A program made the position numbers and the translations under genes. Below, piece after piece: positions 55,451 to 64,000 of a stretch of 64,000 bases of DNA (position 1 is its first letter; each line of letters starts with the position of its first letter). A model generated the notes under the pieces. It ran no database searches and was not told the DNA's origin. It saw only the letters and a list, made by a program, of their open reading frames with translations. This stretch comes from Actomonas aquatica (lineage in GTDB: Bacteria > Verrucomicrobiota > Verrucomicrobiia > Opitutales > Opitutaceae). The stretch spans positions 372,001 to 436,000 of the forward strand of contig NZ_CP139781.1 in NCBI RefSeq assembly GCF_019679435.2. Reading direction: 5' to 3'.

Positions 55451-56980
55451 TCAGGCGTCGGTGGCCGGCTCGGTCTCGTCTGCCGCGACGTAACCAAACA
55501 ATCCCTTGGACTTGATGGCCTGAGCAACCGGCGCGGGCACCATGTTTTCCCAACTGGGGTCACCGCCTTGGAGGCGGCGCAGGACATCGCGGGAGAAGAT
55601 GTCCAGGATGTCGTTGTTATAGCCCACGGTGCAGTCGATGTAATGGTTCTCCATCAAGTGGGCGTAGAGGTTGCGCAGGTGCGGTGAGACCTGGAGGTTG
55701 CGGGCGGTGACGAGCACGTCGGCGGCAAAGGCGTGACTGGCGAGCGCGGGGATCGGCGCCGAGGCGGCGGCGACGCTGCCGGTGGCGGCTTTGATCTCCT
55801 GCACGTAGTTGTCGTAGGCGTTGCGCCGCATCGGGTAGACGTAGAGTTTGACCGCGTTGCGGAAGAGACGGCCGAACGCCTCCAGAATGCCGCCCTGCAG
55901 CGACTCGTAATACTTCTCGTTGAAGATCTCGAGGAGGTTGTTGATGCCCATCGCGACGCCGATCATTTCCGAGGTGTAGCGGCGGAAGTAGGAGGTGAGG
56001 CGGTAATATTCCGGGTAGTTGGAGATGAGCACCGTCATGCCGATGTCGCCGAGGACGTCGACACGGGCTAGGAAGTCCTCCGCATCGATGTCACCGGACG
56101 CGAGCAGGTTGTTCATGGTGATTTCCATGAGCACGATGAGGTCCTTCCCCTGCACGGCGGGCTCCTGCATAAACTGGGCACAGGCGCAGTTGAGCATGTC
56201 GACGTTGACGTGAGTGACCGGGCGGAACGAACCGCGTTCCACCATGATGGCTTTGCGGCGCAGCACTTCGGAGGGTTGCAACACCTCCTGTTGCGGGCCG
56301 AAGAGCACGGCGTTGGTCAGGCCGAACTGCACGAGATGCAGCGACATAAGACGGTTGTCGACGTCTTCAAAAGCCGGACCGCTGAGCTTGAGCATGTCGA
56401 CCTCGATGCGGTCGTTGCCGACGTTGTCGGTGAGCGAGGAGATGAGTTTGGCGGGTTCTTCGCGGTAGGCGAAGGCGCCATATATCAGGTTCACGCCGAC
56501 GATGCCGAGAGCCTGCTGTTGGAGCAGGTTGTCCTTATCCCACATGCGCACGTGGATGATTATATCGGAGGGCTCGGAGTTAGGCTCGGCCTGGAAGCGG
56601 ATGCCCATCCAGCCGTGGCACTCGTTGTTGCCGCGGTAGGCCTTGGCGGCGACGGTGTCGGCGAAAACGAAGAAGGTGGTTTTGTTGCCACGCTGGGCTG
56701 AGAGGCGCTCGTGGAGCAGCGAATACTCGTGGTCGAGCATGGTGACCAGGCGCTCCCGGGAGACGTAGCGGGGGGCTTTGCCGTAAATCTCATCGCTGAA
56801 GGTCATGTCGTAGGCTGACATGGATTTGGCGATGGTGCCGGCGGCGCCGCCGGCTTGGAAAAAGAGCCGCGAGACCTCTTGGCCGGCCCCGATCTCGGCG
56901 AAGGTGCCGTATTTTTGCTCGTCCAAGTTAATGGAGAGAGCTTTGCGGTTGGTCGTGAGAAGCTCGGAGCCGTTGCTCAT
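55451..56980 (-). CDS. Conserved cytosolic protein of unknown function (509 aa)
   Basis: The ATG at 56980 gives 509 residues starting MSNGSELLTTNRKALSINLD. The early stretch EQKYGTFAEIGAGQEVSRLF, FFQAGGAAGTIAK and SAYDMTFSDEIYG are instantly recognisable as a conserved family in Bacteroidota and Verrucomicrobiota, often labelled TonB-related or adenylyltransferase by mistake; there is no signal peptide, no beta-barrel and no HIGH motif. It lies about 54 bases upstream of the dapF homologue in the same orientation. Function unknown; strong conservation implies an important role. Confidence 0.8.
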   Translation of the reverse strand: MSNGSELLTTNRKALSINLDEQKYGTFAEIGAGQEVSRLFFQAGGAAGTIAKSMSAYDMTFSDEIYGKAPRYVSRERLVTMLDHEYSLLHERLSAQRGNKTTFFVFADTVAAKAYRGNNECHGWMGIRFQAEPNSEPSDIIIHVRMWDKDNLLQQQALGIVGVNLIYGAFAYREEPAKLISSLTDNVGNDRIEVDMLKLSGPAFEDVDNRLMSLHLVQFGLTNAVLFGPQQEVLQPSEVLRRKAIMVERGSFRPVTHVNVDMLNCACAQFMQEPAVQGKDLIVLMEITMNNLLASGDIDAEDFLARVDVLGDIGMTVLISNYPEYYRLTSYFRRYTSEMIGVAMGINNLLEIFNEKYYESLQGGILEAFGRLFRNAVKLYVYPMRRNAYDNYVQEIKAATGSVAAASAPIPALASHAFAADVLVTARNLQVSPHLRNLYAHLMENHYIDCTVGYNNDILDIFSRDVLRRLQGGDPSWENMVPAPVAQAIKSKGLFGYVAADETEPATDA

Positions 56981-57108
56981 GGCGCGGGAGGTTAGGTTTT
57001 CAGGGAAGGTGCGCAATCTTCTGCTCAGGAAACCGCCGGTGGAGGTGAGCGACCAATCAGCCAATTGCACTGGAGGAACTTGGGATTGGCTCTACGGTAT
57101 CGGCACAC

Positions 57109-58941
57109 ATGAAGACCTTCTTCGCATCTTTGTTGGGCACGGTGACTGGTTTGATCCTCTTTGTGATCGGCGGCACCCTGATGATGTTTATCGGATTGAT
57201 GGTGATCTCCAAGCTGGGTGAACCGCCCAAACCGCAAGTGGAGAAGGGCGCGTATCTCGTTTTTGACTTGTCGAGCAACATCTCGGATGCGCCGCAGGAA
57301 ATTGATAACAACGCGATCATCGCGGCGTTCAGCGGGCAGGACTTGCCGTCGCAGCTGCAGACCCGTTTGGTCACGCGGGCGCTGCGAGCCGCGGCCAAGG
57401 ACGACCGCATCGAGGGCGTATTGCTGAAAGGCTCCTTCGCGCCGGCCGGCTACGGCACCTCGTTTGCGACGCTGCAGGAAGTGCGACGGGCGCTGGAGAC
57501 GTTTAAAGAGGAGGGCAAACCGGTGCAGGCGTTCCTGCAGTATCCGGACACGCGTGACTTTTACGTGGCGAGTCTGGCCGACGACATCGCCCTCGATCCG
57601 CAGGGCATGGTGCTGATTCCCGGTCTGGCGTCACAACCGACCTTCTACGCGGGCGCTTTCGAGAAATACGGTATCGGCGTGCAGATCACGCGCGTGGGCA
57701 AATACAAGTCGGCGGTGGAGCCCTACACCCGAGGGGACTTCAGCCCGGAGAACCGCGAGCAACTGACCTCGTTGCTCAACTCCCTGTGGGGCGAACTCCG
57801 CGACACGGTGGCGGAGGCGCGCGACATCAAGCCGGCGGACTTGCAGGCGCTGATCGATGCGGGTGAGGCCTTCGTGCCCGCGGATGCCTTGAAGGCGGGC
57901 CTGATCGACCGTCTGGCTTACACCGACGAGATTTTGAGCGAGCTCAAAGAGAAGACCGATGTCGATGATCCGAAGAAGCCCTTCAAACAGGTGAGCCTCG
58001 GCGAATACATTGCCCAGATGGGGAAGGTGCGCGCCGCGCCGGAAGAACAACCGAAGGACGATGGCGACGAGGATGGACGCGTCGCGGTGATTTATGCGGA
58101 GGGCGCGATCGTGGACGGGCAGGGCACGCCTACCGATGTGGGCGGCGCCAAATTCGCCCGGGAAATCCGCCGCTTGCGGCAGGATCCCAAAGTGAAGGCG
58201 ATCGTGTTGCGGGTGAATAGCCCGGGCGGATCGGCCGCCGCTTCGGAACACATTCAGCGTGAGCTGCGTCTCGCTGCGGAAAAGATGCCGGTGGTGGTGT
58301 CGATGGGCGGTTACGCGGCATCGGGCGGCTACTGGATCTCGGCCTACGGCGATCGCATCTTTGCCGAACCGACGACCATCACCGGCTCAATCGGCGTGTT
58401 TGGCATGATCCTCAACATCGAGGAACTCGGTAACAGCTTTGGCTTCACCTGGGACACGGTGAAGACCGGCGAATTCGCCGACGCGCTCTCGATCGCCCGA
58501 CCCAAGACCGACGAAGAAATGGCGCTCGCCCAACGGGTGACCGACTCCATTTACGCCGACTTCATTCAGAAGGTGGCGGAAGGCCGCGACCTCGATCCGG
58601 ACCATGTGCGCGAGATCGCGCAGGGGCGGGTTTGGACGGGCGAGCAGGCAATTGAAATCGGTCTGGTGGATGAACTGGGCGGTTTGGCCGATGCCATCGC
58701 CTTCGCCGCCAAGGAAGCGGACCTCGAAAGTGATTTTATGGTGACCGAGTTCCCGCGTCCGAAGGAGTTGGCCGAAGTGATCGCGGAAGCGATGCAGCGC
58801 CTGTCGCCGACTTCGGTCGAGGCGCCTTCGATCCTCGAGGAAGCCGCCCAACGCCTCGAAGCCGATCTCGGCCAATTGCGTCAATTCAACGACCCGCGGG
58901 GCGTGTATGCGCGCCTCCCGGTCGAGTTGATTATCCAATAA
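57109..58941 (+). CDS. sppA: Signal peptide peptidase SppA, 67K type
   Basis: The 610-residue protein has an N-terminal anchor (LLGTVTGLILFVIGGTLM) and two tandem peptidase halves. The Lys general base is in GKYKSAVEPYTRGDFSPENR (N-terminal half) and the Ser nucleophile is in SMGGYAASGGYWISA (C-terminal half), as in the E. coli enzyme, with VNSPGGSAAASEHI nearby. It degrades leftover signal peptides in the membrane. The gene diverges from the conserved unknown gene and is followed 52 bases later by sufT. Confidence 0.92.
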   Translation: MKTFFASLLGTVTGLILFVIGGTLMMFIGLMVISKLGEPPKPQVEKGAYLVFDLSSNISDAPQEIDNNAIIAAFSGQDLPSQLQTRLVTRALRAAAKDDRIEGVLLKGSFAPAGYGTSFATLQEVRRALETFKEEGKPVQAFLQYPDTRDFYVASLADDIALDPQGMVLIPGLASQPTFYAGAFEKYGIGVQITRVGKYKSAVEPYTRGDFSPENREQLTSLLNSLWGELRDTVAEARDIKPADLQALIDAGEAFVPADALKAGLIDRLAYTDEILSELKEKTDVDDPKKPFKQVSLGEYIAQMGKVRAAPEEQPKDDGDEDGRVAVIYAEGAIVDGQGTPTDVGGAKFAREIRRLRQDPKVKAIVLRVNSPGGSAAASEHIQRELRLAAEKMPVVVSMGGYAASGGYWISAYGDRIFAEPTTITGSIGVFGMILNIEELGNSFGFTWDTVKTGEFADALSIARPKTDEEMALAQRVTDSIYADFIQKVAEGRDLDPDHVREIAQGRVWTGEQAIEIGLVDELGGLADAIAFAAKEADLESDFMVTEFPRPKELAEVIAEAMQRLSPTSVEAPSILEEAAQRLEADLGQLRQFNDPRGVYARLPVELIIQ

Positions 58942-58993
58942 CCCGTCGAGTCGGAGCTTTTCAACGCGCTCCGATTCCCGTCTGAATCGAACC

Positions 58994-59533
58994 ATGTCTG
59001 ATCACGTCCTGAATCGCGCTGTCGAAGCCACCGTCATCCCCGCCGGCACGCCGGTCACGCTGCCCGAGGGCCTGTCGGTCCACATCGTGCAGTCGCTGGG
59101 TGGCAACGTCACGGTGCGCACCGACCAAGGTCTGTGCCGGATCGCGGAGAGCGATGCGTCGGCCATTGAGGGCTACCAGGCTGCGGCCGAAGCGGCGGCG
59201 GAGTCGCAAGTCGCGGAGTTCAGCGAGCAGGCGGTTTGGGACGCGTTGAAGACCTGTTTCGATCCGGAGATCCCGCTCAACATCGTCGACCTCGGTTTGG
59301 TGTATGACCTGTTCGTCGAAGACCACGGCGAGAGTGGCCGCACGGTGGAAGTGAAGATGACGCTCACTGCGCCGGGCTGCGGCATGGGGCCGGTGATCGC
59401 TGAAGATGCGCGCAAAAAAGTGGCGGCGCTGCCGACGGTGGCGGACGCCAAAGTGCACATCGTGTGGGATCCGCAGTGGACGCCGCACATGATTTCCGAG
59501 GAAGGCCGCACCGTCCTCGGGTTGGATCAGTAA
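58994..59533 (+). CDS. sufT: Putative Fe-S cluster assembly protein SufT (DUF59)
   Basis: The 179-residue protein has an N-terminal beta-rich segment typical of SufT and a C-terminal DUF59/MIP18 domain: CFDPEIPLNIVDLGLVYD and TLTAPGCGMGPVIAED, with the conserved Cys. SufT helps mature Fe-S proteins. Same strand as sppA, 52 bases apart. There is no suf operon in the window, so its partners are elsewhere. Confidence 0.9.
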   Translation: MSDHVLNRAVEATVIPAGTPVTLPEGLSVHIVQSLGGNVTVRTDQGLCRIAESDASAIEGYQAAAEAAAESQVAEFSEQAVWDALKTCFDPEIPLNIVDLGLVYDLFVEDHGESGRTVEVKMTLTAPGCGMGPVIAEDARKKVAALPTVADAKVHIVWDPQWTPHMISEEGRTVLGLDQ

Positions 59534-59552
59534 TCCGCGCGCCGGGATCGTT

Positions 59553-60623
59553 TCAGAGCGAGCAACCGTCGACGTCGGCGGTGCTCGTCGGCGCCTCGCA
59601 GTTGGGCCGAGCGATGACGCCCGGGTAAGGTTCGTCGACGAAGAGCCGGTCGGGTTCGGTCAGGAGGTGCCGATCGCATACAGCGAAGAGTTCGGCTTCG
59701 CTCTGAGTGCGGCGCATGTCGTGCAGGAACGCGCCCTCGGGGTCCACGCTTTGGCCGACAAAGTTGAGGAACTTCTTCATGCGGTTCACGTGAGCTCGCT
59801 CCGGGATTTTGGGATCCTGCGTGGCGCGGAAAAGTCGGGTCGCGTAACCATGCACGTCGGCCAACGTGGGTTGGAAAACCGCGCGTCCGGCGAAGTGATC
59901 GCGGCATTGTTGGAAGAGCCACGGGTTGCGGATGGCGTGACGCCCGATCATGACGCCGGCGGCGCCGGTATGCTCGACAATGCGGGCGGCGGCGGAGGCC
60001 GAGGTGACGTTGCCGTTGGCGAGGACCGGGCAGGGCACGCGCCGCACGGCGTGGGCGATGAGGTCGTAATCGACGGCGCTGCGGTAGCCGCCTTTGACGG
60101 TGCGGCCATGGACGGTGAGTAGGTCGACGTTGTGGCGGGCGACGGAATCGAGGACGGCGTCGTAGGGGGAGGCGTCGTCGAAACCGAGACGCATCTTCAC
60201 CGTGAACAGGCCGGGGCAAGCGGCGCGGAGGGCGGCGAGGATTTCGTCGACTTTGGCCGGGTCACGGAGGAGGCCGCCGCCGACGTTTTTTTTATACACC
60301 TTGGGTGCTGGGCAACCGAGATTGAGGTCGATGCCGGCCACGGGGTGTTTGAGCAGGAGGTCGACGGTGCGCTCGAGGTGCTCGATGGATTCTCCGATGA
60401 GTTGGGCGAAGACGGGGCGGCCGGTCTGATTCTCGTCGATGGAGCGCACGATGTGGCGCTCGGGGCGCGAGGTGTCGTGGACACGGAAAAACTCGGTCAC
60501 GAAATAGTCGGGCGCGCCGTAGTGGGCGACGACCGCCATGAAAGCGAGGGTCGTGACGTCCTGCATGGGGGCCAGCGCCGTGAGCGGCTGGCCCGGTTCG
60601 ATGGGCGGGGGCAGCTTAGTCAT
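59553..60623 (-). CDS. dus: tRNA-dihydrouridine synthase
   Basis: The ATG at 60623 gives 356 residues and overlaps the stop of the upstream bifunctional nuclease gene by eight bases, implying translational coupling. FMN-barrel motifs: LAPMQDVTT, the DLNLGCPAPKVYKKNVGG stretch with catalytic Cys, and TVHGRTVKGGY. It reduces specific uridines in tRNA; position specificity is not assignable by eye. Confidence 0.92.
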   Translation of the reverse strand: MTKLPPPIEPGQPLTALAPMQDVTTLAFMAVVAHYGAPDYFVTEFFRVHDTSRPERHIVRSIDENQTGRPVFAQLIGESIEHLERTVDLLLKHPVAGIDLNLGCPAPKVYKKNVGGGLLRDPAKVDEILAALRAACPGLFTVKMRLGFDDASPYDAVLDSVARHNVDLLTVHGRTVKGGYRSAVDYDLIAHAVRRVPCPVLANGNVTSASAAARIVEHTGAAGVMIGRHAIRNPWLFQQCRDHFAGRAVFQPTLADVHGYATRLFRATQDPKIPERAHVNRMKKFLNFVGQSVDPEGAFLHDMRRTQSEAELFAVCDRHLLTEPDRLFVDEPYPGVIARPNCEAPTSTADVDGCSL

Positions 60624-61092
60624 CCGTGCCGCCAAAGGACTCGTCCTCTTCCTCTTTCTTGCGCAGGACGCGCTCGAGGATCTCGGTCATGTCTTCGACG
60701 GAATCGAGGACACTACGGGCCACGTAAATCGGGCGCTGTTGCTGCAGCGCGAGCACGGTGGAATCACTGGGACGGGCATCGATCTCGACGATCTTTTTGC
60801 CGATCTCGTTCTCCATGCGCAGGAGGATGCGGGCGTAGAAGGTGCCCTCGTTCACGTCGTTGATGATGACGTGCTCCATCTCGACCCCGAGGCCGAGGAA
60901 CATCTGGCCAATGAGGTCGTGCGTTAGCGGGCGCTCTTTGCGAATCCCGTCGAGGGTCATCTGGATGGCGTTGCCCACCGAGTGATCGACGTAGATGACG
61001 AAGGTCTTGTCGTCGGTGCCCAAAAACACCGCGCAACCATTGGCGGTGGGCATCACACCCCGGACGGAGACTTCAACGACATCGGACTTCAT
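60616..61092 (-). CDS. Bifunctional nuclease (BFN) domain protein
   Basis: The 158-residue protein carries the BFN/DUF151 domain (VFLGTDDKTFVIYVDHSVGNAI, then DARPSDSTVLALQQQRPIYV), widespread in bacteria and plants with DNase and RNase activity reported for some members. A short acidic tail follows (EEEDESFGGTDD). Overlap with dus suggests an RNA-related role. Confidence 0.88.
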   Translation of the reverse strand: MKSDVVEVSVRGVMPTANGCAVFLGTDDKTFVIYVDHSVGNAIQMTLDGIRKERPLTHDLIGQMFLGLGVEMEHVIINDVNEGTFYARILLRMENEIGKKIVEIDARPSDSTVLALQQQRPIYVARSVLDSVEDMTEILERVLRKKEEEDESFGGTDD

Positions 61093-61142
61093 GAGCGCAA
61101 GGTGATTGGGGCAGGAGCGCAGCGCAAGCGGTCACCGCGGGC

Positions 61143-61988
61143 TCAGGCACGAAAACCGAGCAGCGAAATGCCCCACTCGGCGGCCTGTTTTTCGACGGCG
61201 GGGCGATCCAGCACGATGACGTTGCCTGCCTCCAGGGCGGCCGCGCGCAGACCGGCTTCGCGCATGGACTCGAGGGTGCGTTGGCCAAAGCAAGGCACAT
61301 CGAAGCGAAAATCCTGACGGCCTTTGACGGTCTTCACGAAGAGGGCGTCCTCGGTCTTGAAGGTGCCGGCGCGGCGGATCATCTCATCGGTGCCTTCGAA
61401 GGCTTCGACGGCGAGCACCGTGCCTTTGCGCACGACGCAGCCCTGGCCGATATCGAGGCGGGCGCACTCGCGGGCAATCTGGATGCCGTGAGCCAGGTAG
61501 TCGTCGGGGATGGGGAATTTGCGCCCGGCGAAGAGTCCTTCGGGCGCGAGGTGGTCGTCGAGGAAGGCGCGGGCGTCGAGCAGGTGGATACCAAGTTTTT
61601 CGATCTCGGTGGCGATGGCGCCGAAGATGGTCTCGGCGTTGCGGCGTTTGAGGGAGAAGAGGATGCGGGTGGCTTTGAGGTCGGGGTGCAGGCCCTTGAA
61701 CAGACGGCGCGGCGTGATCTGTCCGGCCATGAGGGCGTAACCGGCGCCAAAGCGATCGAGGGCTTTGAGCATGTGGCCGAGTTGTCCGACTTTGATGCGC
61801 ACGCGGTCGGATTCCGGCACGGAGTCCCAGAGCTCGGGCGCGGTTTCCTCCTCGAAGGCGATGAGGCGCAGGGGCACGCCGGCGGCGCGAATGGCATCGG
61901 CCACCAAGCGCGGGTAGAGGGCTTGGCCGGCGATGAGGGCGACGGGGCGCGAGGCGTCAAAATCGGAAGGCAGGTGCGCGGAGAGCAT
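61143..61988 (-). CDS. lpxI: UDP-2,3-diacylglucosamine pyrophosphatase LpxI
   Basis: The ATG at 61988 gives 281 residues, the family length. VALIAGQALYPRLVADAIR, GYALMAGQITPRRLF and DLKATRILFSLKRRNAE in the N-terminal half and VRKGTVLAVEAFEGTDEMI in the catalytic half mark LpxI, which hydrolyses UDP-2,3-diacylglucosamine in lipid A synthesis. It indicates that the organism makes a lipopolysaccharide-containing outer membrane and uses LpxI rather than LpxH. Confidence 0.92.
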   Translation of the reverse strand: MLSAHLPSDFDASRPVALIAGQALYPRLVADAIRAAGVPLRLIAFEEETAPELWDSVPESDRVRIKVGQLGHMLKALDRFGAGYALMAGQITPRRLFKGLHPDLKATRILFSLKRRNAETIFGAIATEIEKLGIHLLDARAFLDDHLAPEGLFAGRKFPIPDDYLAHGIQIARECARLDIGQGCVVRKGTVLAVEAFEGTDEMIRRAGTFKTEDALFVKTVKGRQDFRFDVPCFGQRTLESMREAGLRAAALEAGNVIVLDRPAVEKQAAEWGISLLGFRA

Positions 61989-62014
61989 CGGGCGGAGCGT
62001 GGGTGGCGGCGGGC

Positions 62015-62052
62015 GAAAAGAAAAGGCCGCATCGCGCGGGGGCGATACGGCC
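62015..62052 (-). terminator. Terminator downstream of the BY-kinase gene
   Basis: The arms GGCCGTATCGC and GCGATGCGGCC (leftward strand) pair over 11 bp with one G-U pair and are followed by TTTTCTTTT, 39 bases past the kinase stop. Confidence 0.75.
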
Positions 62053-62090
62053 AAAAGGCTTGGATCGGGAGTCGGTGGGAGCGCGAACGC

Positions 62091-64000
62091 TCAGGACTCG
62101 GCGCCGTAATATTTCTTGTAGCTCCGGTAGTAGCGGTAGTTGGAGTAATACTCGATGCGTCGCGGGGAGAGACCGTTGAGCACGATGCCGAGCATCTCGC
62201 GTTTGGCGCTTTGGAGCGCGTTGATGTATTGGCGGATGTGTTTGCGGTAGGCGCGGTTGAAGCGGCACACGTAGATCACCTCGTCGGCGTGCTCGGCGAT
62301 GAGCAGGGAGTCGGTCACGGCGCCCACGGGCGGCGAGTCGATGACGATGAGTTCGTATTCCTTTTGCAGGCGATCGAGCACCTGGACGAAGCGCTCGGAT
62401 TCGAGCAGTTCGGTCGGGATGCGGGAGCGGCCGCCGGAGCGCAGGAGAGAGAGGTTCTCGCCGACCTTCACGATGCCGAGGTCCGGGTCGTCGGCCATGA
62501 CGCCGTCGAGAGAACCCTTGTTCTCGAACCACGGGATGAGGCCCTTGTCGTTCTCCATCTGGAAGTGGCGATGGAGCATCGGGCGACGAAGGTCGCAGTC
62601 GATGAGCAGAGTCTTGCGGCCGTGGCGGGCGAAGCCGCCGGAAAGGTTGCAGGAGATGAGGGTCTTGCCTTCACCCGGGATGGTGGAGGTGACCAGCAGC
62701 GATTTGGGGAAGTCCAACTTGGAGTTGATCTTCACCGCGCTGTAGACGCTGAGGAAGGATTCCGTTCCCGGGACTTGGCGGTTCTCCAGCACGAGCGAAT
62801 ACTTCTCTTCATCCTTGAGTGCAGAGAGGTCGGGGATGATGCCGAGCAGGTTGACACCGATGAAGTGTTCAACGTCCCACGCGCTCTTGATGCGGTCGTC
62901 GATGAAGCTGAGGCCCACGGCCACGCCGACGAAGACGAGCACGAAGACAAGCACGGAGGACTTCACGATGCCGGAGATGTTGGGGGTAAAAGGCGCTCCG
63001 GCCGGGACGGCCGCGTCCAGCGGATGGACGGGCACGCTCTCCATGCGCTCCTCCGTATCCACTTCCTGAAGACGCGAGACGATTTGCTGATAGTTGGCGC
63101 GTTTGATCTGAGCTTGGTCGCGCAGGCTGTTATGTTCGGCGGAAAGTTCGTTGAGGCGGCGCTGCTCCTGCTCGGCCTTCACGTATTCGGCCTGCATGGA
63201 GCGCTCTTGGGTGCGGGCCTTTTCGACGGTCGTGCGCAAGTCGGCGATCGCGAGGTTGAGGGCGTCTTGGAGCTGGCCTTCGACCACGGCGATCTCGTTG
63301 GCTACGTCGATCATGCGGGGGTGGCGCTCCAAGTAGCGCTCGGCCAGGATGGCCTCGTTACGGCGCAGCTCTGCGAGTTGGAGGCTGAGGGCGTTGACCG
63401 ATCCGTGACTGCTGATGTAGCTGATCTCCAGCAGGGAGCGACCTTGGTCGCGGAAGCTTTCGACTTGCTGCAGGAGTTCCTCGATTCGAATGCGTTCGAG
63501 GCGGGCGTTGGTCACGGCTTGGTCGGCTTGGACCAAGCGGTTGCGCACCAAGTTGGTGGAGTTGTCGAGGTCGACGAGATCGTGTTTGCGCTGGTAGTCG
63601 CGGAGGCGGCGCTCGGCATCTTCAGCCTCGAGGCGCAGGGCTTCGGCGCGTTGTTCAAGGAAGTCACCTACGCCGGCCACGGTGTCACCGCGACGATCGA
63701 AGATGTAATCCATGAACTGGTCGACGTAGCGATTGGCGACGAGGGCGGCGGCTTCTGGATCCCGGTGGACGACGGAAATCCGAATGATGTAACTGTCACG
63801 CACGTCGCCAACGTTGAGTTGGCCCAAGGCGGCTCCCGCCGAGGGGGGCTCCTGACCGGGCTGGAGGTCCTGCAGGTAGGGGCGTTGGAGGATGCGGGCT
63901 TCCTCGGGGGTGAGGGAGTTGATCACACGCTCGCGCATCGAGGCCGAGCCGAGTTCCTGCAAATAGGTGTTGAGGTCGACAAAACCGCGCACGGATTCGT
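62091..64000 (-). CDS. BY-kinase / Wzz-type exopolysaccharide biosynthesis protein, 5' truncated
   Basis: The frame is open to base 64000, so the start and probably the first membrane helix lie outside. A long coiled coil (from ~residue 110 of the visible part) precedes a second membrane helix (KSSVLVFVLVFVGVAVGLSF), then the tyrosine autokinase: Walker A STIPGEGKTLISCNLSGG, Walker A' LLIDCDLRRP and Walker B IDSPPVG. The tail is Tyr-rich (YYSNYRYYRSYKKYYGAES), the autophosphorylation cluster. It controls polymer chain length and export. The nearby exosortase locus suggests a cell that makes exopolysaccharide. Confidence 0.92.
   Translation of the reverse strand, partial: ESVRGFVDLNTYLQELGSASMRERVINSLTPEEARILQRPYLQDLQPGQEPPSAGAALGQLNVGDVRDSYIIRISVVHRDPEAAALVANRYVDQFMDYIFDRRGDTVAGVGDFLEQRAEALRLEAEDAERRLRDYQRKHDLVDLDNSTNLVRNRLVQADQAVTNARLERIRIEELLQQVESFRDQGRSLLEISYISSHGSVNALSLQLAELRRNEAILAERYLERHPRMIDVANEIAVVEGQLQDALNLAIADLRTTVEKARTQERSMQAEYVKAEQEQRRLNELSAEHNSLRDQAQIKRANYQQIVSRLQEVDTEERMESVPVHPLDAAVPAGAPFTPNISGIVKSSVLVFVLVFVGVAVGLSFIDDRIKSAWDVEHFIGVNLLGIIPDLSALKDEEKYSLVLENRQVPGTESFLSVYSAVKINSKLDFPKSLLVTSTIPGEGKTLISCNLSGGFARHGRKTLLIDCDLRRPMLHRHFQMENDKGLIPWFENKGSLDGVMADDPDLGIVKVGENLSLLRSGGRSRIPTELLESERFVQVLDRLQKEYELIVIDSPPVGAVTDSLLIAEHADEVIYVCRFNRAYRKHIRQYINALQSAKREMLGIVLNGLSPRRIEYYSNYRYYRSYKKYYGAES

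Overview
The window reads as chromosomal DNA from a member of the Verrucomicrobiota, most likely an Opitutaceae-type bacterium. This is inferred from gene content: a PVC-type haem-binding CxxCH protein, a Tat-exported sugar-isomerase-like protein, an exosortase/EpsI fusion, a sodium-pumping methylmalonyl-CoA decarboxylase beside methylmalonyl-CoA mutase, and high-GC codon use over most of its length. No rRNA gene, intact tRNA gene or CRISPR array was seen.

Bases 1 to about 23,630 are an accessory island whose base and codon use look less GC-rich than the rest. It opens with the 3' part of a PD-(D/E)XK nuclease-like gene, a small Cys-rich protein and an unknown leftward gene. A tight rightward run of seven genes (1820-19210) follows: a giant DUF1998 helicase, a DrmD-like SNF2 helicase, a GIY-YIG nuclease, a 1606-residue Eco57I-type adenine methylase, an SMC/Rad50-like ATPase, a DUF6236 protein with a hydrophobic segment, and an HNH nuclease. 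This resembles the helicase-methylase-ATPase (Hma) and class 1 DISARM anti-phage architectures without matching a textbook DISARM set. A leftward accessory set comes next: a repeat protein ending in a sliding-clamp-type peptide, a membrane-anchored MobC-like protein and a tyrosine integrase. Just beyond the integrase is a 24-base sequence that looks like the 3' end of a tRNA-Ser gene, the probable right attachment site of the island.

Bases 23,700-39,000 are core chromosome: radC, the PVC cytochrome gene, a sugar isomerase-like gene, then two divergent transcription units. The leftward unit (mce and four decarboxylase subunits) and the rightward unit (mutA, mutB, meaB) together interconvert succinyl-CoA and propionyl-CoA and couple the decarboxylation to Na+ export.

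Bases 39,000-48,500 hold a membrane protein, a SIS-domain protein, an unusual tandem GTP cyclohydrolase II-like protein, a purine-type NCS2 permease, an amidohydrolase, a DUF3891 protein, an amidase and a RidA protein. This may be a nucleobase or nitrogen salvage neighbourhood. Bases 48,500-53,700 hold fabV and an exosortase locus that includes a 30-residue membrane peptide gene. Bases 53,800-64,000 are housekeeping: a secreted thioredoxin-fold protein, a dapF homologue lacking both catalytic cysteines, a conserved unknown protein, sppA, sufT, a dus/bifunctional-nuclease pair, lpxI and the 3' part of a BY-kinase exopolysaccharide gene that runs off the right edge.
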